From: Topomyia yanbarensis
Lineage: Eukaryota; Arthropoda; Insecta; Diptera; Culicidae
NCBI RefSeq assembly: GCF_030247195.1
Contig: NC_080671.1
Span: forward strand, 298,378,917 to 298,442,916
Direction of reading: 5' to 3'
DNA: 64,000 bases
Made by a program: the position numbers and the translations under genes. This document shows positions 35,380-47,422 of this stretch, piece by piece. Each line of letters begins with the position of its first letter. Within the stretch, counting starts at the first letter, position 1. The notes under the pieces were generated by a model that did not search any database, had not been told where the DNA came from, and saw only the letters and a list, made by a program, of their open reading frames with translations.

Positions 35380-35984
35380 TCCATTTCGTTTCTCTGAAGG
35401 CCTAGATAGTAGGAATATGAGCTTGAAAAAATGCTCTTATGCGGTACACTCTATATGTTGCAAAATATTTTAGATTGGGTTCTGAATTTATTGTAATACA
35501 TTCTTAGGTAGTTTATTCATTGATGTAAGCAATAAAAAATCTTTTTTCCCTTTTCCCACCTTAAACGTATCCTCTTCGAGACAAGAATAATGTCAATGAC
35601 ATTATTGACAAAACTGTTTCAATACGTCAATATTAACACGTTAATTAATAATCGGTTTATTGTAATCAAAGATTGGCAAAATACTTATCATCTAAATAAT
35701 CCAAATGATTTTCACTATATTTTCAAGTGTTTCCAAGACTACTGATCTGATTTATTCAATGCTCGAGAGGTTTCGTTTAGATCCAGTTTTATCTACAAGT
35801 TCGTATGTTCACATGAACACGACCGAGTGCATTTGTACAATTTCACTGAAGATAGGAACTTTCCGAATTACCAGGTTCAACATAACAAGTTTAATAGTTT
35901 ACTATTTCTCATGTACACTAGCACCTCGTGGTGACAGATTACCGTATTGCGCAAATAACTATCCATACGATATTCACCTTCCTT

Positions 35985-36687
35985 TTAGGAGGGTTTAAAG
36001 GTTTCAGCGTGAAAAAAACACTTTCGTTTACGATTTTCTTTAGAACTTTGCGTGAAGCAAATTTATCAAAACTTTTGTACATTGTAGTGTATCATTTCAA
36101 CAACATGCTGTAATTTTTCTATGCAAAAATATCGACAAACGGTTCTGTGACGCAGCTTTTTGTACAACGTCTCTGGAAACAACATGATTTGCAGTGTTAC
36201 CTGTCATTCAAAAACTACTACCGATTTCTTTCAAACTTTGCATACACATTCTATGTCAAAAACACCTAACCCCTACGTTGAGTTTTTGAGATAATTTTTA
36301 TTTTAAGGGGGTGTTTACTCATAAAAAGGCGGAATACTCCATGAACAACAGTAATTTTTATTTAAAATGAGTTAAAAAACCCCTTGATTAAAAATTTATC
36401 TCAAAAATTCAACGTAGAGGTTAGGTATTTTTGACATAGAATGTGTATGCAAAGTTTGAAAGAAATCGGTTCAGTAGTTTTGAAATGGCAGGTAACACCG
36501 CAAATCATGTTTTTCTAGAGACGTTGTACAGAAAGCTTCGTCACCGAGTCGTTTGTCGATATTTTTGCATAGAAAAATTACAGCATGTTATTGAAATGGT
36601 ATACTATAATGTACAAAAGTTTCGATCAATTCGCTTCACGCAAAGTTCTAAAAGAATTCGAAAAAAGGTGTTTTTAACGCTAAAGAA
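35985..36687. mobile_element. Foldback element (unit 2 copy)
   Basis: Copy of 31033-31735, both arms preserved. Confidence 0.8.
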
Positions 36688-37773
36688 TTTGATAAGTAAT
36701 AGGGGAGGAGAGATAGAGAAATATGTGATAATTTGTTACATGGGGGCGGAGAGAGTCAATTTTGGGCAATTTTATTTGTGTTGATCGGTGAATGGCCCTC
36801 TAGAGTAGTTGCGCGTTTCAGCTCTTTTTCGCTTTCAGCGAATTCTTTTGTTATGTTGTTATTTTTCAATCTTGTATTTTGATGAATGTTGAATTGTGAA
36901 ATAGCTGTTAATTGTTCGGTAGATAGGCCTTGCACGGTAGATGCGTAATCGAGTTTTTTCTTTGATTCCCCAAATGTTTTCTCAGCACTGGTTTCAGGTT
37001 TGAATCAATTAACTAGAGTGATAAATTGTTCCAATACTACTGTTCTACTTGGTAGATTAACCCATTTGGATTGCGCAACCTAACATTATGGAAAGCTTAT
37101 CACAATTGAGGTTAATTAATTTTATCGATGTTCCAGCCTTGAAAAACGCTGAATGAGTGCAATTGTTGCAGGCACTTATATATAATTTGTGCGTTTGCTC
37201 ATAAATGAGATAAATTGGCGCTCTTGGTCTGGTACTAAATACCGTCATCGAGAGTTACTTACACTAGTAATAATACTTTGTTGCTTAGCCCTTACTAACT
37301 TAATTACATAAAGGTCAAACTCCAAACTTGTAGCTGTTGTATGGTAAATGTATCGAAAACAACTATATGTATTTTGGGTTTATAGATCTATATTGAATAT
37401 CACCTTAAACCATGGCGGTATACTTATTCACAGAGCCACCCTCTTTGATATGTAACTTCGAAACCGGTACTCCAACCAGAAACAAACATTATTGAAGGCA
37501 TTTCGGGATATCTTCCGTTTGAATATTGTATGAGCCCATTTTTTAAAGCTTTTACAGAATTTGCGAAAAAATACCATTCAACGTTCTATGTTAAGCTAGC
37601 CTTTGAAAAAACAAAGATTTCTTATTGGCTTAAAATGTTCGTTAGGGTCTTAAGAATACTGAAACAAACAACAAAAGGCGACAAGAGTATCAAATTGTTA
37701 AAGTTTGTTCGTAGTTGATGGATTTCCGGCCGATAAAATTACCTGCTTGAAAAATTATTTTTGTGCTTTTGAA

Positions 37774-37835
37774 TTAGTATTTTAAAGTATTCCTGAAATA
37801 TGCCTTAGTATTTTAAAGTATTCCTGAAATATGCC
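37774..37835 (+). repeat. 31-bp tandem duplication
   Basis: The unit TTAGTATTTTAAAGTATTCC plus 11 more bases occurs twice back to back at 37774-37804 and 37805-37835, just right of the large duplication. Confidence 0.9.
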
Positions 37836-40800
37836 TTACTTTTCAGGCTAAGCAATCAAAATCATAGTTCTATTTACAAATAATTGGTATTAATTTGAAC
37901 TTTGAAGCAATCTGAGTGGTTGCTGTATTATATAGAGGATGTGATTTGATGTCAGTAACCGAAGCATCTATTAATTTCAGTGTATTCGTCTATCTAATAG
38001 AACAATCCAGCCACCAACATTTCTATTTAAATTATCTATAATGAATGGTGTGCGATTGCAATATACCAATACTGAACAGTTATGTATTTTATGTGTTTGT
38101 GTCTTGCACCTATGCACCGATGAAGATCAAACTGATCAATGAAATTCTCAAGACAATATATAACCACAGCAAATGACTGATCACAAATAGCTATCTATCA
38201 AGCAATACCGTGTTATTTCAAACTAAACTTTTTTTATTTACCCTCTAATATATAGGGTCCACGAGCTTTTATTCACCTCATTAGTCAGGAAGTCACACTA
38301 TTTCGTTGATAACTCGGTTAACTGTCACTCGTTTGCGCATAGGTTTAATTATCTATGCGTCGTTCCTAAGAAGCAATACAATGAAAAATCTGGCCTGGAA
38401 AATGTAAAATACTCATGTTTGATCTAAGCGAAAAGCTGAGTACAACGCAGTCTTATATATCCTACCATTTAAGCTAAAGCATTGAATGGAGATAGCAGAC
38501 ACTGCTCTAACTAATGTGTTTAAATAGCTGGGATGAATAGAGGTGCTAAGATGAATTAGTTACCCTATCTACGGTCCGAAAATGGTAACAAAATTAAAGG
38601 AATTCAGTTACTCACAGCATGATGTTAAAAGATGGTGTCCGATGAGTCTATGTGACTACCACGAAATTTGAGAAATGAAACACATACAACAAGCGCAATC
38701 CACGGGGTACATTTACCAAGACGACCGTCATAAAAACATCTTTTCAATCTTCGCCTGCTATTGCACCTATCAGCCAGTTTCATCACACACTTGACACCCA
38801 AAGGGCCAATGTTAGCTGGTTGGTAATTTATCGTTAGATACAGTAACCGCAGTACGATTCAGAGTGCAAGAAGCGCACATTTTTCTGCTGACTTGTAATT
38901 AAGTGAAAAGCAACATTTCAGTAACAGGCGCACCTCGTTCCGAACCGACCAACCGGTGGCCGCAGGAGAAAAGTGCTCTCATCTGCATTGGAACATTAGA
39001 TGCAGAACGCGATGCCGCCGCACTGACAGACTAAAAGAATTCAACGCTAGATTAGATAAGAGCGTTGCTTCCATATTTGCACAGATTTATCCTATATAAA
39101 TGCCTCGCCCGTCATCTCTAGCGATTATAGATAAACCTGGCGCTGATGAGAGCATCCATTCCAGCTCATGCACTCGTGATGTGTGCATACATATTTGCTT
39201 AGCACGAGTAGTGGTTTGTGAGGAGGCAAAGTTTGCCCACTGGGTGCGAATAGACGAGCGGAACAAACAAATCCAAGACGGACTGTCGTCATCATCATTA
39301 TTGAGATTTCGGTTCACCATCATATCCTATAATCGACAATTATTGTGTCATGAATAGAATGGTTTTACTATTCTCACTTCATCACGTTGTTAGTTTTATG
39401 TTTTTCGCTCCAAATATATTTAGGAAATATTTAACGAACTTTTATGAACCAATTAGTTATGTGATTTCGTATTTCGTTTTAACTTTCTGTATACGCTACT
39501 CGTCTTGTATCTTCGTTAGTTAGTTAGTCCGGGCTGACTTAACACCGACCATTTGTGACAATTCATCGATTCGTTAAAACACGTTCAAATGAATGGCCTG
39601 CACCTTCGTTAAATTGTTATGCAATCTTCTAGTCCGTTGGGTTTATTTTCAATCTTTTGGTTTTTGCCGTATGTATAAATCGCGATTCATTGAATATAAA
39701 CGATTACAAATTTCATTTACTTTGACTTCCATTCACTGATTTCTGGACCAGAGTGCTAAGCGTTATGGGGAATCCGGAATGTGATGGCATTGAGAAGCAA
39801 AATGCACCAACATCACGTTGTCAGAAAATTGAAACAATTGCAATTACGCTGGCAGGCGCTCCGGGTGGGTAAAATTAGAGCGATGCAAATCAACAGATGT
39901 TTGATATTAACCTTGAGCACACGCCACACTAATACAACTGGCGATAAAGAATTTGTTTTATTTAAGTTTAAATATAGAATTTGCGTGCGATGCTGTCATT
40001 CCTGGCGCACCCGTCTGCTGATGCATCTGATGAAAGTGGAATAAAGCGAAACTAAATAAAACCACATCTCACGTACAAATAGTTTTTTTTTGTATTTCGA
40101 CCGATCGGCGAGTATGCAAATTCAAGCTGCCAGTATGTGAATTATAGCTGTATTGGATTCAGTCCGAATCAATCATAAATCTTGTATTCGATAGAACGGT
40201 CGACCAACATTTATTATAATGTAATTAGTCAATCCGGTGTATTTTACCTCTCATATCCTCCGCACCTTATGGCTGCAAAAAAATTCTTCTGAAACAAAAA
40301 TGAGTTCGGTTTGGGCGGCCTGCCGTAACGATTATCAACTTAGAATCACTGAATTTTGAGACAGTCATTCCTAGTTGTGTCATAGCTGCGGCTGCTATGT
40401 TAACCCTTTGATTACGTTTATGTGGCGATGTCACGAACGCCGCAAAATAAGTTTTCCCTATAACTCTAAAGAGTACAGGTCGTGCTTAGTTAAATGCGAA
40501 ATGCTTTAGCCTGGATCTAACAGCTGATGTGTACTAAGCTAAATGTTGAAATGCGCTTTTCGACTTGGTCTTCTTTTAAGCAGGTTTATTAAAAGATGCA
40601 ATTGTTGAACTATCCAGTTTACCAAACTACTGACGAATTTCGCCCGATAGGGCTACACCCCCTAACATTCCTGAACAAAAACAAAAAGGACAAAAGGAGC
40701 AGATAAATATATATTTTCACGGCGATGACTTTTACTTCCTGTTGTGTAAATGTTTGCTGGTAGCTTTTTAATGTAATTATCGATTAAATAACGAGAAGTT

Positions 40801-40900
40801 GGTAAGGATAGCATATCGTCATTTGGGACTTTTGGATTTATGAATTGTTGACGACGACAAAGGCGAAGCCTTCCCGCAGTTGGATTGACAAATTTCTTCC
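37836..40900. other. Low-repeat intergenic-type DNA
   Basis: No gene, RNA or transposon recognised. A TATA-like word CTATATAAATG lies at 39092-39102, but no well-placed initiator follows. Scattered short open frames have no recognisable content. Base composition is more balanced near 38930-39300, which may be host regulatory DNA; this is a guess. Confidence 0.4.
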
Positions 40901-40904
40901 ACGG

Positions 40905-41030
40905 AGCTATAGAGTTTTTTTTTCAATTCGTTTATTTGATACGGCACATTTGCCTTGGTGTGACGGTGTTAAATTCTTTGTTTTACATTACATTCTTAAA
41001 ACTAGAACATTACAATATAAAATTATTTCA
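40905..41030 (-). mobile_element. LINE 3' end (Loa-like), minus strand
   Basis: The inverse strand ends in GTATCAAATAAACGAATTG followed by A9, matching the tail of the element at 47423-48635. Upstream similarity is weak but includes TTTTATATTGTAATG. It may be the 3' end of the minus-strand LINE whose other pieces lie at 42480-44010. Confidence 0.55.
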
Positions 41031-41552
41031 TAAACATGATTAATTTTACATGTATCTTGATTTTTGGAAATGCAATTTGATATAAAAAGGGAATAATTGA
41101 ATTTTATAAAAAAAGAATCCAGGGGATGATAAACTACCGATATGTTTAAGGACTAGTAATACAGCTTGGAAAATATTTTTGAATTGAGCAACTAAAGCTG
41201 TAAAAACACAATTTAATTTACTCTTCGGTAGTGGGACGTATACCTAGGAATAGACTTTCCATTTCTCGGGTGTTTTCAGCTTCCTGGAATTCGGGAAATA
41301 AAAACTAAATTCTCGGAAAATCTCGGAGTTATAGAACAAACAATTAAAAATATTTAGCTTTTATTTTAGTAAAAAATAATTTTTCATATCCTGTGTGTGC
41401 TTTTGAAAACCGATTAATTTTATTGTATTCTGTTGGGAAAAAAATCATTGCGCAGCCATCTACTGATCTGAGCTGATCTACGACCAGCTCAGCCTTTCCG
41501 TGGAGAGCTCGATACTCAGATGAATAACTAAATTGTCCAAAATATCTTGTAA

Positions 41553-42467
41553 GTGGCTGTACACTAATTACGTAAGGCTTTTTTAGAGCTTTTCAGCCTC
41601 CCCCTCCCCCGCTGATAAGAGTTCGTAAGATTTTGGTGAACTTCCCCTCCCCCTACATAAGATCTTATCATGATTATCGTAATTAAAAAATCCAATTGTT
41701 AATTCATCAAATAATAAGATAGCGAAAACGATATGCATAGAATTATTACAAGAAAACTCATGACAAAATTTAACTGTAATCATTTGCAGAATTTTAATTG
41801 CATGCCAATCTCGCCCAGTAGAAAGAATAACTGTTATCGGATATTCAGTAACTCCAATATGGTCCACATGATCTGCTTTCCTATATTCCACTTCCTTTGA
41901 ATCTATTTTCTTGTGATGTAGAATTTAAAAGAGTATATAACCTCTTCTGGTATTAATTTATTCTGAGTTCCAGTTGTGACGCTTATCGTACGCGTAGCTC
42001 CGAGTTAACAATCTTCAAATTTTCTTGAATTAAAATACAGTTCACACTCTGGAAATATTCGACACTCAAGATCTTTGACAATCGCATGTTGGAACATTTT
42101 CCTGATACTTTGCGGGTTTGAATCGAACGTTTGAAAAGAACAAAGTCGGTCTAACAACACGAAGGGTATCAACATTTCCTAACTTGTAAGGCATATTGTG
42201 ACTCCAATTCCCGAACAGAACAATGTACAACCAAGAGCCAAAAAATTACTCATATTGTTTGATATACAAGGATTATATGGTGCAAATGAAAATAGTTTCC
42301 TTTTCTTATTAAGAAGAATATTTTCCTTATAGATTTAATTTTTTAAACTTGCTTTATGATATTACGTAAGAAAGGACAAACCCATCCTCCCCTCAGATAA
42401 GAATTTGTAAGATATTTTGAAACTCCCCCTCCCCCCATTAACCCTTACGTAATTAGTGTATGGCCCC
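41553..42467. mobile_element. PIF/Harbinger-type non-autonomous element, 915 bp
   Basis: The left end is GTGGCTGTACACTAATTACG and the right end, inverted, is GGGGCCATACACTAATTACG. Both continue with TAAGG. Each is flanked by TAA (41550-41552 and 42468-42470), the 3-bp target of PIF/Harbinger elements. Inner copies of CCCCCTCCCC and ATAAGA/TCTTAT occur at both ends. No transposase frame is seen. Confidence 0.75.
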
Positions 42468-42479
42468 TAAGGGTCCTTG

Positions 42480-43170
42480 CAAATCGATTGCTTTGAGTCC
42501 TGCTCCTGGGAGCACTCGGTGTTTGCCTTAGCAGGAACTAACAAGCCATTCATCTAAAATTGTAGAGAAGGGGGCTTTGACATGAACCCTGAAAAAGACC
42601 CATGTAGCTACATTTTCTCGAACAAGTTCAAGAAAGCGTTGCAATTGACGGATACCAGTTGTAGTCGGAGGCTGGTTTTTAGATGGCGATAACTTTCACT
42701 TGCCTCCAATCATGAGGAACAATATTACCCTCAAAGAGTTTGTTAATAGGTTTAACAATCGCCTCTCGCAGAATCAGGCAGATTCTTCAACAAGTTAAAT
42801 TTCATTCTGTCTAATCCCAAGCGATATTGTTGCATGACAATATAGCTAGTGAGAACAGCACTATCGTAAACGGTTTTTTTTTGTACCGGGCAGAGTTCGG
42901 ATAGATCTTATAAGTGAAAGCGAATATCCAGTTTGAATATTCCGTGCTTTCGTCGGTACTGTTTCGGCAACGCTGTATCCTAAAGAGTGCTCATCGATGT
43001 TTCTCTCGCAAAACTGTCAACGAACCGGCGCAAAAAAACTGCATTTTTGGCTTTCATCAATTCAAAGACAAAGAAGAGACTTTTCCAGCGTGTTGTATTT
43101 CTTGAGGTTATCGGGTGTTCCACGTTTTAGGATGATTTTTCCACGTACACGTCTGAGCACTAGGGTGATA
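42480..43170 (-). pseudogene. Loa-like LINE reverse transcriptase fragments, minus strand
   Basis: The minus strand from about 42822 reads KFNLLKNLPDSAREAIV, GNIVPHDWRQVKVIAI and KPASDYNWYPSIATLS, a LINE reverse transcriptase fingers region. Then, after a deletion, comes FQGSCQSPLLYNF, a decayed form of the LPQGSxLSPLLYN block. The YADD/LADD box is lost. Upstream (42870-43170) a weak match to the linker with CSFFAPVR is seen. Same-strand ORF1 pieces at 43700-44010 and a matching 3' tail at 40905-41030 suggest remains of one element, further broken by the Harbinger insertion. All frames are interrupted. Confidence 0.6.
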
Positions 43171-43699
43171 AGAAAATAATTGATCCCCACCTGGTCACTA
43201 TTTTACGTCTTTAAAGCGATAAACATTAGATTGTTGACATTTTATGATGGGGTAACTTTTGGAAATGGCATATTTAAACGAATTAATTGTATTTGTTGGA
43301 ACAAAATTCCGAATATCTCGACAAATATAGCATTTTAGTGGATTTTTGTTAGATGCACGTTGATTTAAAATGATACTTAGAATTATATTCTGTAATAAAA
43401 TTACAGTTTTGTATGTCAACTAGTATGAAATTTAAAAACATGTATAAAGTTATTGTTAACAAAACTACATCGTTCAATTTCATTCAACATATTTCATTTC
43501 TCTTAAGGTTTTTGTTGACAAAATACAAAAAAAAAATAAAATGGGTTTTTGCAATTTAAATTTTTAATATTACTTCTTGCTTTGTGGAAAATGATACAAC
43601 ATTTTTTTCAGTGTATATTTTTTTTCGTACAGAAGTATTCATTGACAGTAACTCGTTCTCAGATAGTTTTGTTGTATAACATACAGTATTCGTACAATT

Positions 43700-44010
43700 C
43701 TTTTTTCGAAAATGGTACACTACATTGCGAAGATGACTATACTGAAGGTACATGACTTCCACAAGCCTAAGTTGCATTTTTACCTTCAGAAGATATTCCA
43801 CTTCACTAAAACACGGTCGTTTTAAACAAAATTTAAAGTCAATGACCGCAGCGTTGGGTCGGAGTATAGCTTTTTCGTCAACTTTACTTATGATGACAAG
43901 AATAATCCGATGTTTCCTTTGATCTCAAGACAATGCACACTAGATCGAGAGGCCTGTTGTTCACTTGGCTCGATAGTACGTCTGACTGCGGCAGAAGTAG
44001 AAACTAGACT
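43700..44010 (-). pseudogene. Loa-like LINE ORF1 N-terminus and 5' UTR, minus strand
   Basis: The minus strand from about 43895 reads KVDEKAILRPNAAVIDF, EVEYLLKVKMQLRLVEVMY and LQYSHLRNVV. It corresponds to the ORF1 start at 48419 (SEFDEKALLGPNTAVVDL). The upstream sequence to about 44010 also matches that element's 5' UTR (AAGACAATGCACAC). ORF1 proteins of this group are RNA-binding chaperones of the LINE particle. The copy diverges beyond codon 60. Confidence 0.65.
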
Positions 44011-44099
44011 GATGTTGATATGTTATCATCGCGAAGACAACCCCATACCGTACCTTGTGAGTAAATGTATCCTAGAACTAACCGCAGTGCAGGTAGTAA

Positions 44100-44530
44100 T
44101 TCCGTGAAATTCAAAGCGTTCGGTGCCCTACCGAGACTCTCTGACAAATTTAATATTTTATATCAAACCTGCTTACGAGCAACCTGTGTTCGAAAAGAAT
44201 CGTTCAAAACCACGACGAGGCCCACATAGGTATTGGCGTTTTATCAACGTGGTTTTGTCATTGTCACGATAACACAGTCAGTCTAGCTGACTAATTGTTT
44301 AGAGAATCTCACGAAACCAGAAGTCACCATCTTGGATTCCTTAATAGCGTCAGACGTAGACATTTGGCGTGTACACGTTGATACTGTTCCGAAAACAACT
44401 ATATGGTTGAAGTGCGGGCCAAACGGAAACTTCAAGATCCGCATTCCCCACATCCAAAATCCGACGGGTATGTTTCTATTACTTTTGGATAACATTTTTT
44501 TTACTGGGTAGGTTAAATAGTGAAATAAAA
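44100..44530. other. No recognised gene
   Basis: Nothing identified; short open frames only. Confidence 0.4.
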
Positions 44531-44534
44531 ATTA

Positions 44535-44715
44535 TAGGCTGTTTCCGGATCCGACACAGTTCCCGATCTGGACCAGTTCTCGTATCCGAACCAGTTCCCA
44601 AACCCGGTCCTCCCAGATCCAGACCTGTTCCCGGATCTGGACCGGTACCCGGACCCGGACCAGTCCCTGGATCCAGCCCATCACTTTTCCACTTACCAGG
44701 TACGGACCTGAACCA
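44535..44715. repeat. GGACCAGTTCCCGGATC minisatellite
   Basis: About nine degenerate units of 18-20 bases (CCGGATC-GGACC-GTTCCC with variants). G+C is far higher than in the surroundings. The array abuts the poly-T of the LINE end that follows. Confidence 0.8.
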
Positions 44716-44720
44716 GGTCC

Positions 44721-45060
44721 TTTTTTTTTTTTTTTTTACAATGGAGAAGACCTTTATGTCCTAGCCCAGTACACGTGCTAACGGTAGGGTCCAATCTACC
44801 ACACGGGGTGCACTGGGGGCGTGTCGGACTCGAATGGTGACCAGCCATTAATACCGACTAAACTCCATTGGGCTCCGCCATCATTCCTCCCAGGAACTAC
44901 CTCTCGGTATTACTTCTGGGGGGATGGCTGTACTAAGTGTACTCATTCACTCTCACTCACGCGATCATACATCCTGTATGAGGCTTACTTGGGTGCTCTC
45001 TCAATCACACTTTGATTCACTCTCAAACACTCCCACATGAGGCTGACTTTTGTGCTTCTG
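44721..45060 (-). mobile_element. LINE 3' end with poly(A), minus strand
   Basis: T17 at 44721-44737 is the poly(A) of a minus-strand retroelement. The sequence beyond it (CCAATGGAGTTTAGTCGG, CACGCCCCCAGTGCACCCC on the minus strand) is one I recall as a common LINE 3' end in mosquitoes. The clade is not assigned. Confidence 0.5.
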
Positions 45061-45349
45061 GATCCGGACCCTCGGTTCGGTTTCGTGGATCCAAACCATA
45101 GGTCTTGCTTCCCAACATGACGGGAAAGACTGTGCATGTTTTGTGCAGTCGCTATCTTGCTGTTCACGTCCGTGATAGAAAAGAAATTTCTATTTAACCA
45201 CTATTCCGAGTCGGTTTTTTTCGGACTGTGCTTTGAAACTAGCCGAGTATGAGCCGATCTTCAAATACGGAATGCGTCGTGTAGAGAAAATCGAAACTCG
45301 TCTTTATCCACATTGTGTTTGTTTTGCTTGATGCGCAATACAATATCAA

Positions 45350-45568
45350 TCGAAGTGCTTCACACTTCCAGACAATTGTTTTATATTCCGTAACTACGAC
45401 CCCAAGCGCTTGGAACATGTTTTCTACCATTGTGCAGCATTATTTCTTCGAAGGAAGCGATACTTTGGAAGGCATCTTATGACGCCTCAAGAGTTATGGT
45501 ATACCTGTCCCAAACGGATCCTCAGATACATTTATAATATAGTACTCGGTTGGGATGACACATGTTGA
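45350..45568 (+). pseudogene. LINE C-terminal fragment with Cys/His segment
   Basis: The frame reads DPKRLEHVFYHCAALFLRRK, HLMTPQELWYTCP and RILRYIYNIVLGW, ending at TGA 45566. It resembles the post-reverse-transcriptase tail of RNase H-type LINEs (EHVFxHC motif). The element's upstream part is not recognisable. Confidence 0.5.
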
Positions 45569-45579
45569 CAAACAAGCAA

Positions 45580-46290
45580 CTCGCTTCCAACTACATTGGA
45601 TTCAGACATGTAGAGTAAACATCTAGAGTAAACAGGGGCAGCCACAAAAGATAACTTGAATAGTGATAGAAGTTGCAAAGCTTCCACTAACAAAAAAAAA
45701 ATCACTATGTGATGTATGGTTCGGAAGGATTTGTGTACTATTGATAACTGTGGTGAACGAGGAAAATTCTTCAAAATTTTTACTTCATACTAAAATTTTA
45801 AGGGTTTCCATGCTACTTGGGGTGTCCGAGTAGTATCCCCTATACAATATCGGACATAAAAGATCACCAAACCCATCAATTACACTTTTTGTAAATAATT
45901 CAATTATTTAAAGTTTGTGTCATTCAATTTCAGCTATCACCGGATAGATTTCTGAACGCGATGGCATTTTGATTCTCGTCAAGTTTTAACTCTACGTTAG
46001 TAATATTCTATAGAATCGTGACGCGCACGAAACGGGACACAACGTCCTATAGATGGACAACAACGAGCCCGTCGGGATTCCCGGATTTTTGTTACCGGTA
46101 TTACCACAACCCTTGTAAAACTATACTTTGCTTGTTACAAGCAAAAGTTCGAAATCACGTTTGTTACCAAATTTAATTGTCTTCTACTTGGTTAAAAAAG
46201 TATTACAAAGAACAAAACGAACTGATCACCTTGTTGATCACTTCTAGAATATTATCATGTTGAAGTAGGAAAACGTAAATATCTTTTTAC
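45580..46290. other. No recognised gene
   Basis: Nothing supported. Confidence 0.4.
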
Positions 46291-46299
46291 CAAAACACT

Positions 46300-46354
46300 T
46301 TCTGGTCGAATAGGGGGCACGTGCCTCCCCGTGCCCCCCCTGGAGCCGCCAGTG
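46300..46354. mobile_element. hAT terminal fragment
   Basis: CCCCCCCTGGAGCCGCCAGTG resembles an inverted hAT end (CACTGGCGGCTCCAG) followed by the GTGCC/GGCAC hairpin often seen in such elements. The other end was not found. Confidence 0.45.
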
Positions 46355-46494
46355 GTTATGAGGAAATCGTGTAATAATGTCGTATGTTATGCCATCCCTC
46401 AGGTTGAATGTTCTGGAAAAACAAATCGCGTAATCACTGGCAGATTGGCATTTGTCATACATTGATAGAAAGGATTTACAATAAGATTTTGCTA

Positions 46495-47160
46495 GGGTTA
46501 CCACCACTCCGGGTTTGACCTGGAGACTCCGGTTTTTGGGGCTGATCTCCGGACCTCCGGGATTCACTTCAATTTCTCCGGGTCTGGTGAGACGAAATAT
46601 TTTTAAACTTTTATAGTACTGAATTTATTTGTTTCAAACGAATTCTTCTGGTGATATGCTGTCTCCTCCTGCAGTGGCTCTTAGTTGTTGACCAGTGAGG
46701 AGAGATTGTCTTCTTCCGCTATGACGGAGAGTAATGCTCGTGCGGCTTATCCACAACAGTGAGATTGGTTGGTGCTCTTGGGTTATTTGGGGTTAGCCGG
46801 GGAAGCGAAATTATACACCCATCTAAACCAATAAAACTTTTTGTTAATGCGAAAAATGTGTGTCCACAAAGCTTAATATGAACGGAATAGATCAGTGGTA
46901 CGCATTATGAGTTGCTAATACAAAACACTCAAAGGTGAATGTAAGTTGATTTGGTAATTTTCCAACCAGTGCTAAATTTATACCCTGACGAGTTGCTGGT
47001 GTAATGAAAATGTTTTACTTGTTTCTTTTCATCTCAGTAGATGTCAATGTCAAAAAATCGTTTTGATTCATATTTCTGTCTGATTTCAGATTTTTTCATG
47101 ATTTTTTGCAGCCTATAGGACAGTAAAAATCCTGAAAAGCCTCACTACAGCTGGCAACCC
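46495..47160. mobile_element. TA-flanked MITE with GGGTTRCCA ends
   Basis: Starts TA-GGGTTACCACC and ends GCTGGCAACCC-TA. The left end continues with a CCGGGTTTGACC/CTCCGG hairpin. No coding region. It abuts the Tc1 pseudogene, so its right edge could also be part of that element. Confidence 0.5.
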
Positions 47161-47422
47161 TAGTTTTTGCAGTCCAACTCGACGAAAATGAAACGAGTAA
47201 GCGGTCAGCAACGAATATTGATGGAAATCGAAAATCAAGCAATGCTTCGGATCAGTAATGATGATTCCCGAAAAAATGCAACTGATGTCACCGAATATGC
47301 TGCACAATGCTTGCAGCTCAATCTGAATTCACGAACTATTCGACGTCATCTATGTGAAGCAAAACCAAATGCCTGACAACAAGCAGAGAAGTGATTAAGC
47401 CTGGAAGCCCCGTTTGAGTTTT

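Larger units (their letters stand above)
32816..37767. repeat. Tandem duplication, unit 2 (4,952 bp)
   Basis: Direct copy of 27864-32815. Unit 2 ends at ATTTTTGTGCT, followed by unrelated TTTGAATTAG. Because unit 2 begins in the middle of the R1 reverse transcriptase, its R1 copy lacks the upstream part present left of unit 1. Confidence 0.97.

Noticed and set aside
39092..39102. TATA-like word CTATATAAATG
   Set aside because: No initiator at the proper distance and no coding exon downstream; expected by chance in AT-rich DNA.
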